Positions 1-7,374 of a stretch of 7,568 nucleotides of DNA are shown piece by piece. The stretch is from NCBI GenBank assembly GCA_023437485.1, contig JAEZGB010000109.1, positions 1 through 7,568 on the forward strand, given 5' to 3'. The position numbers were made by a program, and so were the translations under genes. Within the stretch, counting starts at the first letter, position 1; every line of letters starts with the position of its first letter. The notes below the pieces were generated by a model. That model was not told the origin of the DNA, did no database searches, and saw only the letters and a list, made by a program, of their open reading frames with translations. Origin of the DNA: Bacteroidota bacterium (GTDB lineage: Bacteria > Bacteroidota > Bacteroidia > Flavobacteriales > Flavobacteriaceae).

Positions 1-1374
1 TTGCCCAAGATCAACTTTATCAGGCACCATGAGAATTACCCGCCTGAGGTGGCCAACCGTTTTTTTGACACGCTTTCCATTCAGAAAGGAACTTCCAAAC
101 TTTTGCTTGATTTTTCGGCCGCGGTGCTACAGATTGCCTTTGGCGTGGTGCTGCTCTCGCTGTATCACCCATTTTTCATCCTGTTTGGGATCATGCTGGC
201 GGGATTGCTGTATGTGATTTTTAGGTTTTCCTATAAAAAGGGTGTCGAAACCTCGCTGGGCGAATCAAAACTAAAGTACCGGGTAGCCGGTTGGCTGCAG
301 GAAATAGCACGTAACTACCTCAGCTTTAACAAAGGCCGCAACTTTGATTTTGCGCTGGCCAAGACCGATGCCATCACCGCCGATTACCTGGCCCGACGCG
401 AGCGGCACTTCAAGGTTTTGCAACGCCAGTTTACCCAACTCATCATTTTCAAGATCATCATCACAGCATGCCTTTTGGCCATTGGCGGATATCTGGTGAT
501 CATCGGGCAGATGAACATCGGGCAATTTGTTGCCGCCGAGATCATCATCCTGTTGGTAATCAACTCAGTTGAGAAAATAATCTTGGGACTCGAAACCTTT
601 TACGATGTGTTGACCTCGGTAGAAAAGATTGGCGAGGTCACCGATATGGAAATTGAACAGATGGAAGAGCAGCGACCGGTGGAGCGGCATTCGCAAATCA
701 CGCTCAACGCCGAAGGCATCAACTTTAAATACCCCAACACGCCGCTTCCCGTACTGACCGATATTTCACTCCAGATCCGGCAGGGCGAGAAAATACTGCT
801 GGAAGGCCGGAACGGCTCAGGAAAGACCACCTTGATCCGGATTTTGGCGGGGATGATCACTCCAACTTCGGGGGCTGTTTTTATCAATGATGATACCTTG
901 CGCAAGATTAACCTCGCGCAGTACCGGGCGCATATTTCCACTATCATCAGCGGCGAGACGCCTTTTGAGGGCACTATCCGCGAAAATATTACCTTCAATG
1001 ATCCCGATATTTCTGATGAGGATATTCGGCAGGCCATTGACGCGGTGCAACTCAGGGATTTTATCACCAAGGTCCCCGAAGGCCTGGAAACGCGGATATC
1101 GGCCGAAGGGCGCCAACTCTCGGCTTCGATCGCCGCGCGGATTGTTCTGGCCCGAAGCATCGTACGAAAACCGCTCATCCTTTTCCTGGAAGACCCTACC
1201 GCGATGATGGATCCTGACGCGGCACGTGAACTGATTGATTTGCTGATGTCGGCCCGGCAACGATGGACTGTAGTGGTGACCTCGCGAAATCCCGAATGGC
1301 GCCATCGGGCAACACGAATCATTGCGATGGAGCACGGACGTATAACTCGCGATAAACTTTCAGGCCATGCTTAA
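1..1374 (+). CDS. ABC transporter, membrane + ATP-binding domains, type I export (5' partial, divergent NBD)
   Basis: This is the inner-membrane motor of a type I (HlyB-like) exporter. Residue numbers count from base 1. Hydrophobic segments lie near 34-55, 57-75, 143-167 and 173-190, followed by a nucleotide-binding domain from about 233. An exporter half normally has six membrane helices, so roughly two are missing and the reading frame very likely enters from upstream; the TTG at base 1 is not a credible start. Walker A is intact (GRNGSGKT, 269-276), and FEGTI (322-326) marks the segment after the Q-loop. The other ATPase motifs are altered. The Q-loop position is Ser317, the signature reads LSASI (373-377) instead of LSGGQ, Walker B ends Glu397-Asp398 instead of Asp-Glu, and the H-loop position is Arg429. 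The frame is open and well formed, so this is not simple decay. A C39 peptidase or similar N-terminal domain cannot be excluded because that end is absent. The gene overlaps the adaptor gene by 8 bp. Family assignment is firm; the transported substrate is unknown. Confidence 0.9.
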   Translation: MPKINFIRHHENYPPEVANRFFDTLSIQKGTSKLLLDFSAAVLQIAFGVVLLSLYHPFFILFGIMLAGLLYVIFRFSYKKGVETSLGESKLKYRVAGWLQEIARNYLSFNKGRNFDFALAKTDAITADYLARRERHFKVLQRQFTQLIIFKIIITACLLAIGGYLVIIGQMNIGQFVAAEIIILLVINSVEKIILGLETFYDVLTSVEKIGEVTDMEIEQMEEQRPVERHSQITLNAEGINFKYPNTPLPVLTDISLQIRQGEKILLEGRNGSGKTTLIRILAGMITPTSGAVFINDDTLRKINLAQYRAHISTIISGETPFEGTIRENITFNDPDISDEDIRQAIDAVQLRDFITKVPEGLETRISAEGRQLSASIAARIVLARSIVRKPLILFLEDPTAMMDPDAARELIDLLMSARQRWTVVVTSRNPEWRHRATRIIAMEHGRITRDKLSGHA

Positions 1375-2710
1375 TCTTTCCAAAGATAACCGGGCCCACA
1401 TCCCGCAGGAAGATCGTTACGCGACGCTGAAAAGCCTGAGCGACCGGCCACATTACAAATACTTGAATCGGATTATTGGCGCAACATCGCTGCTTGCACT
1501 GATTATCTTGTTTCTGCCGTGGACACAAAACATTTCGGGTTCGGGTTCAGTGACCACCTTGCGACCCGAGCAACGCCCCCAAACCATCCACACCGCGATT
1601 GCGGGCAGGATTGAGAAATGGTATGTCCGGGAGGGTGATTTTGTAAAAAAAGGCGACACCATACTATTTATCTCGGAAGTCAAAGACGATTATTTTGACC
1701 CGAACCTGGTAGACAATACCCGCGAACAGGTCGAAGCAAAGAAACTGTCGTTAGAATCTTATGGCGGAAAAGTCAGTTCGCTTGAGGCGCAAATCCAGGC
1801 TCTCGAGCAGGAACGCCGCCTCAAATCAGAAATGGCGCAAAACCGTATTCGGCAGGCGTTGCTAAAAATCAAAAGCGACAGTATAGACCTGGAGGCCACC
1901 CGGACGCAGCTCAAAATTGCCAATACCCAGTTTTCCCGTTCAGTACAATTGCAAAAAGAGGGGCTCAAGCCGATGACCGATGTTGAGGAAAAAAGACTGA
2001 AACAGCAAGAGGCCGAAGCCAAAATAATCAATGCGCAAAACCGGCTATTAACCTCGCAAAACGAATTGCTGAATTCACGCGCCGAAGTTTCCCGCATCAA
2101 CGCCGAATATGCCGAAAAAGTGTCCAAAACCCGAAGCGACCGCTACACGGCACTGAGCAGCCAGTTTGATACCGAAGCGCAGGTGAACAAACTGGAAAAC
2201 CAGTACGCCAATTACCAGATCAGAAGCGGTTTGTACTACATCACCGCACCGCAGGACGGTTACGTAAACCGCGCCCTGCAATCCGGTTTGGGCGAGACCC
2301 TTAAGGAAGGCACCCCAGTGGTTAGCATCATGCCGGCAAAGTTCGATATTGCGGTGGAAACCTATGTGCAACCCATTGACCTTCCGCTGATAAAACGGGG
2401 CAATAAGGTACGGGTGTGGTTTGACGGCTGGCCGACCATCGTGTTCTCGGGCTGGCCGGGAATGTCCTACGGAACTTTTGGCGGAGAGATCGTGGCCATC
2501 GAAAACTTTATCAGCCCAAATGGCAAATACCGCGTGTTGATTGCCCCTGATCCAACCGAGGCCCAATGGCCCGACCAAATTAGCATTGGTGCCGGTGCCG
2601 AAACCCTGGCTTTGCTGCAAACTGTCCCGGTTTGGTTTGAGGTATGGAGAACCCTGAACGGTTTCCCGCCAAACTACTACAGCCAGCCTCAAAACACGCA
2701 GGGCAAATGA
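1367..2710 (+). CDS. HlyD-family periplasmic adaptor (membrane fusion protein)
   Basis: The 447-residue protein bridges the ABC motor and the outer-membrane channel across the periplasm. It has a cytoplasmic N-terminus of about 35 residues and a single membrane anchor (about 36-52). The first half of a biotinyl-lipoyl domain follows (74-106, with REGDFVKKGD). A long charged alpha-helical hairpin spans about 115-290, with its turn near EGLKPMTDVE (198-207). The second lipoyl half is at about 291-325 (APQDGYV at 294-300), and a beta-barrel region follows from about 327. That barrel carries two related motifs, FDGWP (352-356) and FSGWP (360-364), which I associate with Bacteroidota members of the family. 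The ATG lies inside the end of the ABC gene (8-bp overlap) with no Shine-Dalgarno sequence, so translational coupling is likely. The stop overlaps the next start as ATGA. Length and domain order fit a complete HlyD-like adaptor. The substrate cannot be deduced. Confidence 0.93.
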   Translation: MLNLSKDNRAHIPQEDRYATLKSLSDRPHYKYLNRIIGATSLLALIILFLPWTQNISGSGSVTTLRPEQRPQTIHTAIAGRIEKWYVREGDFVKKGDTILFISEVKDDYFDPNLVDNTREQVEAKKLSLESYGGKVSSLEAQIQALEQERRLKSEMAQNRIRQALLKIKSDSIDLEATRTQLKIANTQFSRSVQLQKEGLKPMTDVEEKRLKQQEAEAKIINAQNRLLTSQNELLNSRAEVSRINAEYAEKVSKTRSDRYTALSSQFDTEAQVNKLENQYANYQIRSGLYYITAPQDGYVNRALQSGLGETLKEGTPVVSIMPAKFDIAVETYVQPIDLPLIKRGNKVRVWFDGWPTIVFSGWPGMSYGTFGGEIVAIENFISPNGKYRVLIAPDPTEAQWPDQISIGAGAETLALLQTVPVWFEVWRTLNGFPPNYYSQPQNTQGK

Positions 2711-4074
2711 GAAGGGCATTGTTGATATTAGTGCTTTTCTCCATTCCCGGGATGGCCCAGGATTCTATCCTGTCACTCAATGAGGTGCTGGCAATGGTTA
2801 AGCGGTTCCATCCGGCGGTGAAGCAAGCTGATTTGCAGGTAAGCATGGCCCAGGCAATGCTGCTGGAATCACGCGGCGCCTTTGACCCAACCATCAGCGG
2901 CGAGGCTTACACCAAAAGATTTGATGGTAAAGAGTATTATACGTTGGCAGGCGGGGCCTTTACCATCCCGACCTGGTTTGGGTTAGAACTGCAGGCCGGC
3001 TTTGAACAAAACGATGGCCAATATCTGAACCCGCAAAACCTTACCCCTGACCGCGGGCTGGCCTCGGTAGGGATCAAAGTCCCGGTTGGTCAGGGGCTTG
3101 TAATCAACCGCCGTATGGCCGACTTGCGAATGGCGCGGATTGCCGCCACCCAAAGCCGTTTTGAAAGAAATCTTGCCGCCGCCGAGGTGTTGCACGGTGC
3201 CATGGTGGCATACTTTCACTGGAAGAGGTTTTATGAAGAAACCAGGCTTTACCAGGAATACCTTTCAAACGCACGGCAAAGGCTTGACGGAGTGGTGCGG
3301 ATGATCGCCGCCGGGGACAGGCCTGCCATTGACAGCGTTGAGGTGGGGCTCTCAGTAAAAATGCGGACGCTGAACCTGGAAGAAGCATCGCTTAAAATGA
3401 CCAAAGCCCGCCTTGAACTCTCTAATTTTTTATGGGCCGAGGGAAACATTCCTCTTGAACTGGCTCCGCGCATGGTACCCGAACCTCACGTGGACGACAT
3501 TGCCGAATTGCAATTAATGTCCACCCAGGCCGTTGACGTTGCCGGGCATCCCAAAATTTTGGCACTTCAAAACAAAATTGACGCCTTGGACATTGAACGA
3601 AGGCTCAAGGCGAACATGCTTTTGCCAAAGGTGGATTTGTCATATTCCTGGATCTCGGAGGCTTGGGATTTCAATAATGACTTCAGGGACGACTACCGCG
3701 CGGGAGTCCGGATGAGTTTTCCGCTGCTTTTGCGAAAGGAACGCGGCGGGTTGCGCCTTGCCCGGTTTAAGACAGACGACGCGCGCTTTGAACTTGAAAT
3801 GGAAAAGATTGAACTGGCCAATAAACTGCGGGCCGGCCAGGCCGAAATAGTTTCACTGGACCGGCAGCTCGGCATCCTGCGCACAATTGCCAATGACCAA
3901 CAATATATGCTGGATCAGGAAGAACGTCTTTTTGAAATGGGCGAAAGTTCGATTTTTGTAATCAACTCCAGGGAAGCGGCCGTCCTGTCGGCACGGCTTC
4001 AGGAAATCTCGATGGCCAACAACACGCTCGTGGCACGGGCCGCGCTGTTCCGGCTGATGGCACCCGCATTCTAA
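2707..4074 (+). CDS. TolC-family outer-membrane efflux/secretion channel
   Basis: The 455-residue protein is the outer-membrane duct of the exporter encoded with the two upstream genes. I place the start at the ATG of the ATGA overlap with the adaptor stop. From there the protein opens with Arg-Arg, a hydrophobic stretch and GMA followed by QDS, a good signal peptide with probable cleavage after Ala18. An in-frame ATG 63 bp upstream would bury this signal. The mature protein shows the two-fold outer-membrane efflux layout. A first helical pair begins with SLNEVL, then come strand-like segments (TISGEAYTKRF, GLELQAGFEQ) and further long helices. The second half has the conserved FPLLLRKERGG (338-348) and, near the C-terminus, FEMGESSIFVINSRE (409-423), typical of the family. 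There is no lipobox cysteine after the signal. The stop lies 2 bp from that of the convergent era gene, leaving no room for a separate terminator. Confidence 0.92.
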   Translation: MRRALLILVLFSIPGMAQDSILSLNEVLAMVKRFHPAVKQADLQVSMAQAMLLESRGAFDPTISGEAYTKRFDGKEYYTLAGGAFTIPTWFGLELQAGFEQNDGQYLNPQNLTPDRGLASVGIKVPVGQGLVINRRMADLRMARIAATQSRFERNLAAAEVLHGAMVAYFHWKRFYEETRLYQEYLSNARQRLDGVVRMIAAGDRPAIDSVEVGLSVKMRTLNLEEASLKMTKARLELSNFLWAEGNIPLELAPRMVPEPHVDDIAELQLMSTQAVDVAGHPKILALQNKIDALDIERRLKANMLLPKVDLSYSWISEAWDFNNDFRDDYRAGVRMSFPLLLRKERGGLRLARFKTDDARFELEMEKIELANKLRAGQAEIVSLDRQLGILRTIANDQQYMLDQEERLFEMGESSIFVINSREAAVLSARLQEISMANNTLVARAALFRLMAPAF

Positions 4075-4076
4075 CG

Positions 4077-4958
4077 CTATCCGTTGTAACCAAACCGCCG
4101 CAGGTGTGTGGCGTTGCTTCGCCAATCCTTTACGACCTTGACGTACAGTTCAAGATGGATCTGTTTGCCGAAAAATTTCTCAAGATCCATACGGGACTGG
4201 ATCCCGACTTTTTTGAGCGCCTCGCCTTTGTGCCCGATCAGGATCCCTTTTTGGGTATCGCGTTCCACCATGATGAGCGCCCGGATACGGATAATTTGGT
4301 CTTCTTCAAGGAATTCCTCGGTGGCAATTTCCACGGCATACGGGATTTCCTTGCTGTAATTGAGCAGGATTTTCTCGCGGATGGTTTCGTTTACAAAAAA
4401 ACGCTCAGGTTTATCAGTCAGCGTATCTTTGGGATAATACGGAGGCGAGGCTGGCAATAGTTCCAATATGCGTGAAAATACTTCCTGCACATTGAAATTC
4501 TGCAGTGCCGAAATGGGGAAAATCTCGGCATTGGGAAGTTTTTCCTTCCAATGTGCCACCTGCTGCTCCAGTTGTTCCTGATTTGAGGTATCGATCTTGT
4601 TGAGCAGCAACAGTACCGGAACCTGTGAGTGATAAATTCGTTTAAAGAACGATTCGTCTTTAAGCTCCTTTTCGCCAATTTCAACCATGTAGATCAGGAT
4701 ATCGGCATCTTCAAAAGCCGACTTGACAAAGTTCATCATCGAGGCCTGCATCTCATAGGCAGGTTTGATGATCCCGGGCGTATCAGAAAGGATCACCTGG
4801 AAATCATCGCCATTGACAATGCCCAGGATGCGGTGGCGCGTGGTTTGGGCCTTTGATGTGATTATCGACAGCCTCTCACCTACCAATGCGTTCATTAATG
4901 TTGACTTTCCAACATTCGGGTTCCCTATTATATTGACGAATCCGGCTTTGTGTTCCAT
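4077..4958 (-). CDS. era: GTPase Era (ribosome assembly)
   Basis: Era is a cytoplasmic GTPase that binds the 3' end of 16S rRNA and assists maturation of the small ribosomal subunit. The 293-residue product starting MEHKAGFVNIIG has every expected motif. These are G1 GNPNVGKS (12-19), switch I/G2 with KAQTTRHRI (36-44), G3 DTPG (59-62), G4 NKID (120-123) and G5 SAL (150-152). The PPYYP linker (172-176) is followed by a C-terminal KH domain with its GHKG loop (242-245). The frame is open 78 bp further upstream, but that extension is unlike Era and would run through the promoter region, so I prefer the internal ATG; the length matches normal Era (about 300 residues). No Shine-Dalgarno sequence precedes it. 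Unlike the enterobacterial rnc-era-recO order, neither rnc nor recO adjoins it here. It is probably transcribed from the gap shared with the divergent methyltransferase gene and is likely essential. Confidence 0.97.
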   Translation of the reverse strand: MEHKAGFVNIIGNPNVGKSTLMNALVGERLSIITSKAQTTRHRILGIVNGDDFQVILSDTPGIIKPAYEMQASMMNFVKSAFEDADILIYMVEIGEKELKDESFFKRIYHSQVPVLLLLNKIDTSNQEQLEQQVAHWKEKLPNAEIFPISALQNFNVQEVFSRILELLPASPPYYPKDTLTDKPERFFVNETIREKILLNYSKEIPYAVEIATEEFLEEDQIIRIRALIMVERDTQKGILIGHKGEALKKVGIQSRMDLEKFFGKQIHLELYVKVVKDWRSNATHLRRFGYNG

Positions 4959-4971
4959 GATGACAAAAATG

Positions 4972-4979
4972 CAAAAATA
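4972..4979 (-). promoter_or_regulatory. era: Candidate -7 box for era
   Basis: Read on the minus strand, the bases are TATTTTTG, a full match to the Bacteroidota -7 element TAnnTTTG. It ends 13 bp before the era start codon, which implies a very short 5' leader. No convincing -33 TTG-type box sits 17-23 bp upstream, and the stretch is A/T-rich enough for a chance match, so this is only a candidate. Confidence 0.3.
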
Positions 4980-5013
4980 CGAATTCCCAAGGTTGGCGCC
5001 CGATAAAAATTGA

Positions 5014-5043
5014 TTGGAAAAGCAGCTATTTTCCATATATTTA
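5014..5043 (+). promoter_or_regulatory. Candidate sigma-ABfr-type promoter for the methyltransferase gene
   Basis: A TTG at 5014-5016 and TATATTTA at 5036-5043 are 19 bp apart, which fits the Bacteroidota housekeeping promoter (TTTG/TTG, about 19-21 bp, TAnnTTTG) with one mismatch in the last base of the -7 box. Transcription would start near 5050, giving a leader of roughly 20 nt before the ATG at 5069. An inverted repeat fills the spacer (separate entry). This is inferred from consensus only. Confidence 0.4.
5015..5035. repeat. 7-7-7 inverted repeat, possible operator
   Basis: TGGAAAA at 5015-5021 and TTTTCCA at 5029-5035 are exact reverse complements around a 7-base centre (GCAGCTA). The 21-bp dyad lies in the 110-bp gap between the divergent era and methyltransferase genes and occupies the spacer of the methyltransferase promoter candidate. 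That placement would suit a repressor operator. It could also be a short hairpin or chance in an A/T-rich gap. Confidence 0.4.
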
Positions 5044-5068
5044 GCCCCTTAAAAACGCATACTGTACG

Positions 5069-5881
5069 ATGAAGACCCAGGAAGAAATATTGGAAATCAA
5101 CAAAAAGCAGAAGGAATTCTACAACCACAAAAAAAAGAATTTCCCAACCCGGATCTGGAGCCTTGTACGCGAAAGGACGCTTAAGCAAATCAGGCGCGAT
5201 ATCGGCATCCTCAACCAATCCTATGACATACACAAGGTTTGGTTTGGCGACCTTTCAAACAAAAAAGTCCTTGACCTGGGCTGCCATGCCGGCAATTACT
5301 GGAGCCGTTACCTGGCCGAAAACAGCCGGGAATACATCGGGCTTGACCTGAGCGACATTGGGATAGCGACCCTGGCCAAAAACATCGCCGAATTTCCAAA
5401 CGCCAAAGCCATTGCGGCCGACTTCCTCTCAGACACCGATTTTCCTGACAAAGATTTTGACATTATATACGCGTATGGCGTTTTGCACCACTTCCAGAAT
5501 GTTGACCTGCTGATTTCCAAGCTTAATGAAAAACTCGCGCCCGGCGGGGTGATCATTTCCTATGACCCGCTTGAAACCAGCCTTCCGATAAAGTTGATCC
5601 GAACCCTGTACCGCCCGTTCCAGAGCGACAAGGATTGGGAGTGGCCCTTTACCCGCTCTACGTACCGCAAATTCGCCAAAGCCTTCAACATCAAGGAGCG
5701 AAGGGGTGTTCTTGGAACCGCCAAATGGTATTTTATCGTGAATATGTTGCCCATTTCCGAGGCGAAAAAGAAATCCATCGGCGAGCGTTGGCACAAAAAC
5801 GACTGGGCAAAAAGCGCCACGAGCGACTCGCATCTATTTTCCTGCATGCAACTTACGATGCTGATGGAAAAGCGTTCTTAA
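5069..5881 (+). CDS. Class I SAM-dependent methyltransferase, substrate unknown
   Basis: The 270-residue soluble protein has no signal peptide and no membrane segment. A charged, lysine-rich N-terminal helical region (1-60) precedes a Rossmann-type methyltransferase core. Motif I is VLDLGCHAG (67-75), the acidic residue that binds the SAM ribose is Asp93 in YIGLDLS, and AADF (116-119) matches the adenine-binding region. Motif IV is FDIIYAYGVLHHF (130-142), and a LAPGGVIISYDP segment follows. This pattern matches Methyltransf_11/25-type enzymes. Substrate specificity would lie in the C-terminal third, which is rich in Trp, Arg and Lys and has no motif I can assign. The ATG follows an A-rich leader with no Shine-Dalgarno sequence. 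The gene stands alone, divergent from era and convergent with the antiporter gene across a 26-bp gap, so neighbours give no clue to its role. Small-molecule, lipid, glycan or RNA methylation all remain possible. Confidence 0.88.
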   Translation: MKTQEEILEINKKQKEFYNHKKKNFPTRIWSLVRERTLKQIRRDIGILNQSYDIHKVWFGDLSNKKVLDLGCHAGNYWSRYLAENSREYIGLDLSDIGIATLAKNIAEFPNAKAIAADFLSDTDFPDKDFDIIYAYGVLHHFQNVDLLISKLNEKLAPGGVIISYDPLETSLPIKLIRTLYRPFQSDKDWEWPFTRSTYRKFAKAFNIKERRGVLGTAKWYFIVNMLPISEAKKKSIGERWHKNDWAKSATSDSHLFSCMQLTMLMEKRS

Positions 5882-5907
5882 AGTTGAAGCGTTAAAGATT
5901 CCCCTGC

Positions 5908-7374
5908 TTACCGCCGGGCTTCGAGCCTTTGCTGCACTTTATCAAAATCTTCCTGGTTGTCGGCAATGACCATGAGTTGGTCATTTTCGCGTACCTGAGT
6001 CGATCCACCCGGGCGAATGTATTTTCCGTCCCTCAATATGGTGACGATAAACGCCGACCTTGGAAAATTGAGCTCAACGATGCGTTTGTCAACCGCGTAG
6101 TAATTTGGATTGACTACAAATTCACGTGCCGATGATTTTGGAAGTTCAAGCGTAAGCCGGTCCAGATCCGTAATTTTCTTGACCTTTTCAGGCAACGAGA
6201 CCTTTAGCCATTTGGCCACTATCGCCAGGGTAGTTCCCTGTATCAGGACCGACGTCACCGAGATAAAGAACACGATGTTGAAGATAATGTGGGCTTTGTC
6301 AATCCCGGCAAGCAATGGATAAGTGGCAAAAACAATGGGTACGGCGCCGCGCAAACCGACCCATGAAATGTAAAACCTCCGCCTCAGGCGCATTTTGAAA
6401 AAGATAAGGCTCAAAAAGACACTTACGGGCCTGGCCACGACAATCAAAAACAACGATATCATCAGGCCAATCCCGATATAGGGAATCATATCGGTTGGAT
6501 AAACCAGCAGTCCCAGGGTAAGGAACAGCACAATTTGCATCAGCCATGCCAGACCATCGTACATCTTTAAGATGGTGTTTTTATGGATAAGTTCCTGATT
6601 GCCCAAATAGACCGCGCAGATATAAATGGCCAGGAAGCCGTTTCCGCCAACAAAGTCAGTTGCCGAAAAGGTGATGAACATCAGGGCGATTACCAAAACA
6701 GGGTACAGCCCCTCATAATCAAGTTTGATTCTGTTGATGATGATTTTGCTAATTTTTCCAAATATAAATCCGCCGGCCGCACCCAAAATCATCTGCCAGA
6801 AGAAAGTCGGAATCACCGATGCCAGCCCCTGGTCCTGATTGACAACCAACGTTAGAAAGGCAATGGTGAGCACGTACGCCATCGGGTCGTTACTACCGCT
6901 TTCAAGCTCCAGGGTAGGACGAAGGTTTGATTTAAGGGCAAGGCTTTTGGACCGAAGGATTGAAAATACCGCAGCGGCATCGGTTGAGGAAACGATGGAA
7001 CCCAGCAGCATACTTTCGTAGATGGTAAAATCGGTCACATAATACACGAATCCGCCCAGGGTAATTGCCGTTAGAAGGACTCCAAGTGTCGACAGGACGA
7101 TTCCCTGCCTTAGAATAGGCTTCACCGAAGACCAGTTGGTATCAAGGCCACCGGAAAAAAGGATGAAATTTAGCGAAACGACACCAATGAACTGGGCAAT
7201 CTTGGGGTTGTCAAAGTGAATGTTTCCAATCCCGTCAGAACCTGCGAGCATTCCGATTGCCAAAAAGAGCAAGAGGGTTGGGACACCGAATTTATATGAG
7301 GTTTTACCAACGATAATACTGATTAAAAGCAAGATGGAGCCTACCAGTAAAATGTTCTCGATGGTCAAATTCAT
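5908..7374 (-). CDS. nhaP2: CPA1-family K+(Na+)/H+ antiporter with C-terminal RCK_C domain
   Basis: The 488-residue inner-membrane antiporter exchanges cytoplasmic K+ or Na+ for protons, supporting pH and ion balance. About a dozen hydrophobic segments fill residues 5-390. Motifs typical of CPA1/NhaP exchangers are present: LFSGGLDT (72-79), SSTDAAAVFSIL (129-140, with Thr131-Asp132), LELESGSNDPMA (155-166, with the transport pair Asn162-Asp163) and GLRGAVPIV (340-348). A soluble tail from about 415 (SAREFVVN to the end) resembles the RCK_C/TrkA_C ligand-binding domain. Together these fit the potassium/proton antiporter group named NhaP2 or CvrA. The Escherichia coli CvrA I recall is longer (over 550 residues), so this looks like a shorter version with one regulatory domain. 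The ATG follows an A/T-rich leader with no Shine-Dalgarno sequence. The gene is downstream of the tRNA and its terminator on the same strand, so it probably has its own promoter. K+ rather than Na+ preference is inferred from family alone. Confidence 0.9.
   Translation of the reverse strand: MNLTIENILLVGSILLLISIIVGKTSYKFGVPTLLLFLAIGMLAGSDGIGNIHFDNPKIAQFIGVVSLNFILFSGGLDTNWSSVKPILRQGIVLSTLGVLLTAITLGGFVYYVTDFTIYESMLLGSIVSSTDAAAVFSILRSKSLALKSNLRPTLELESGSNDPMAYVLTIAFLTLVVNQDQGLASVIPTFFWQMILGAAGGFIFGKISKIIINRIKLDYEGLYPVLVIALMFITFSATDFVGGNGFLAIYICAVYLGNQELIHKNTILKMYDGLAWLMQIVLFLTLGLLVYPTDMIPYIGIGLMISLFLIVVARPVSVFLSLIFFKMRLRRRFYISWVGLRGAVPIVFATYPLLAGIDKAHIIFNIVFFISVTSVLIQGTTLAIVAKWLKVSLPEKVKKITDLDRLTLELPKSSAREFVVNPNYYAVDKRIVELNFPRSAFIVTILRDGKYIRPGGSTQVRENDQLMVIADNQEDFDKVQQRLEARR

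Noticed and set aside
1..3. TTG at base 1 as the start of the ABC gene
   Set aside because: Only four membrane segments precede the NBD, where about six are expected, and the window edge coincides exactly; the frame most likely continues upstream.
600..1322. Long open frame (240 codons) on the minus strand inside the ABC gene
   Set aside because: It is antisense to a region with conserved NBD structure, and its Ser/Arg/Ile-rich translation shows no recognisable domain. The same applies to the 214-codon minus-strand frame at 2075-2719.
2644..2706. Earlier in-frame ATG for the TolC-like gene
   Set aside because: It adds 21 hydrophilic residues in front of a clear signal peptide and lies inside the adaptor gene; the ATGA overlap start fits better.
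4959..5036. N-terminal extension of Era
   Set aside because: The 26 extra residues are unlike Era, and the region holds promoter-like elements and the inverted repeat; MEHKAGFVNIIG is the normal Era beginning.
5870..5922. Short repeats (AAGCGTT twice) and a GAAGC/GCTTC pair at the methyltransferase-antiporter junction as a terminator
   Set aside because: The arms are five bases around a loop of more than 25 and lack a T-run; the direct repeat is too short to be meaningful.
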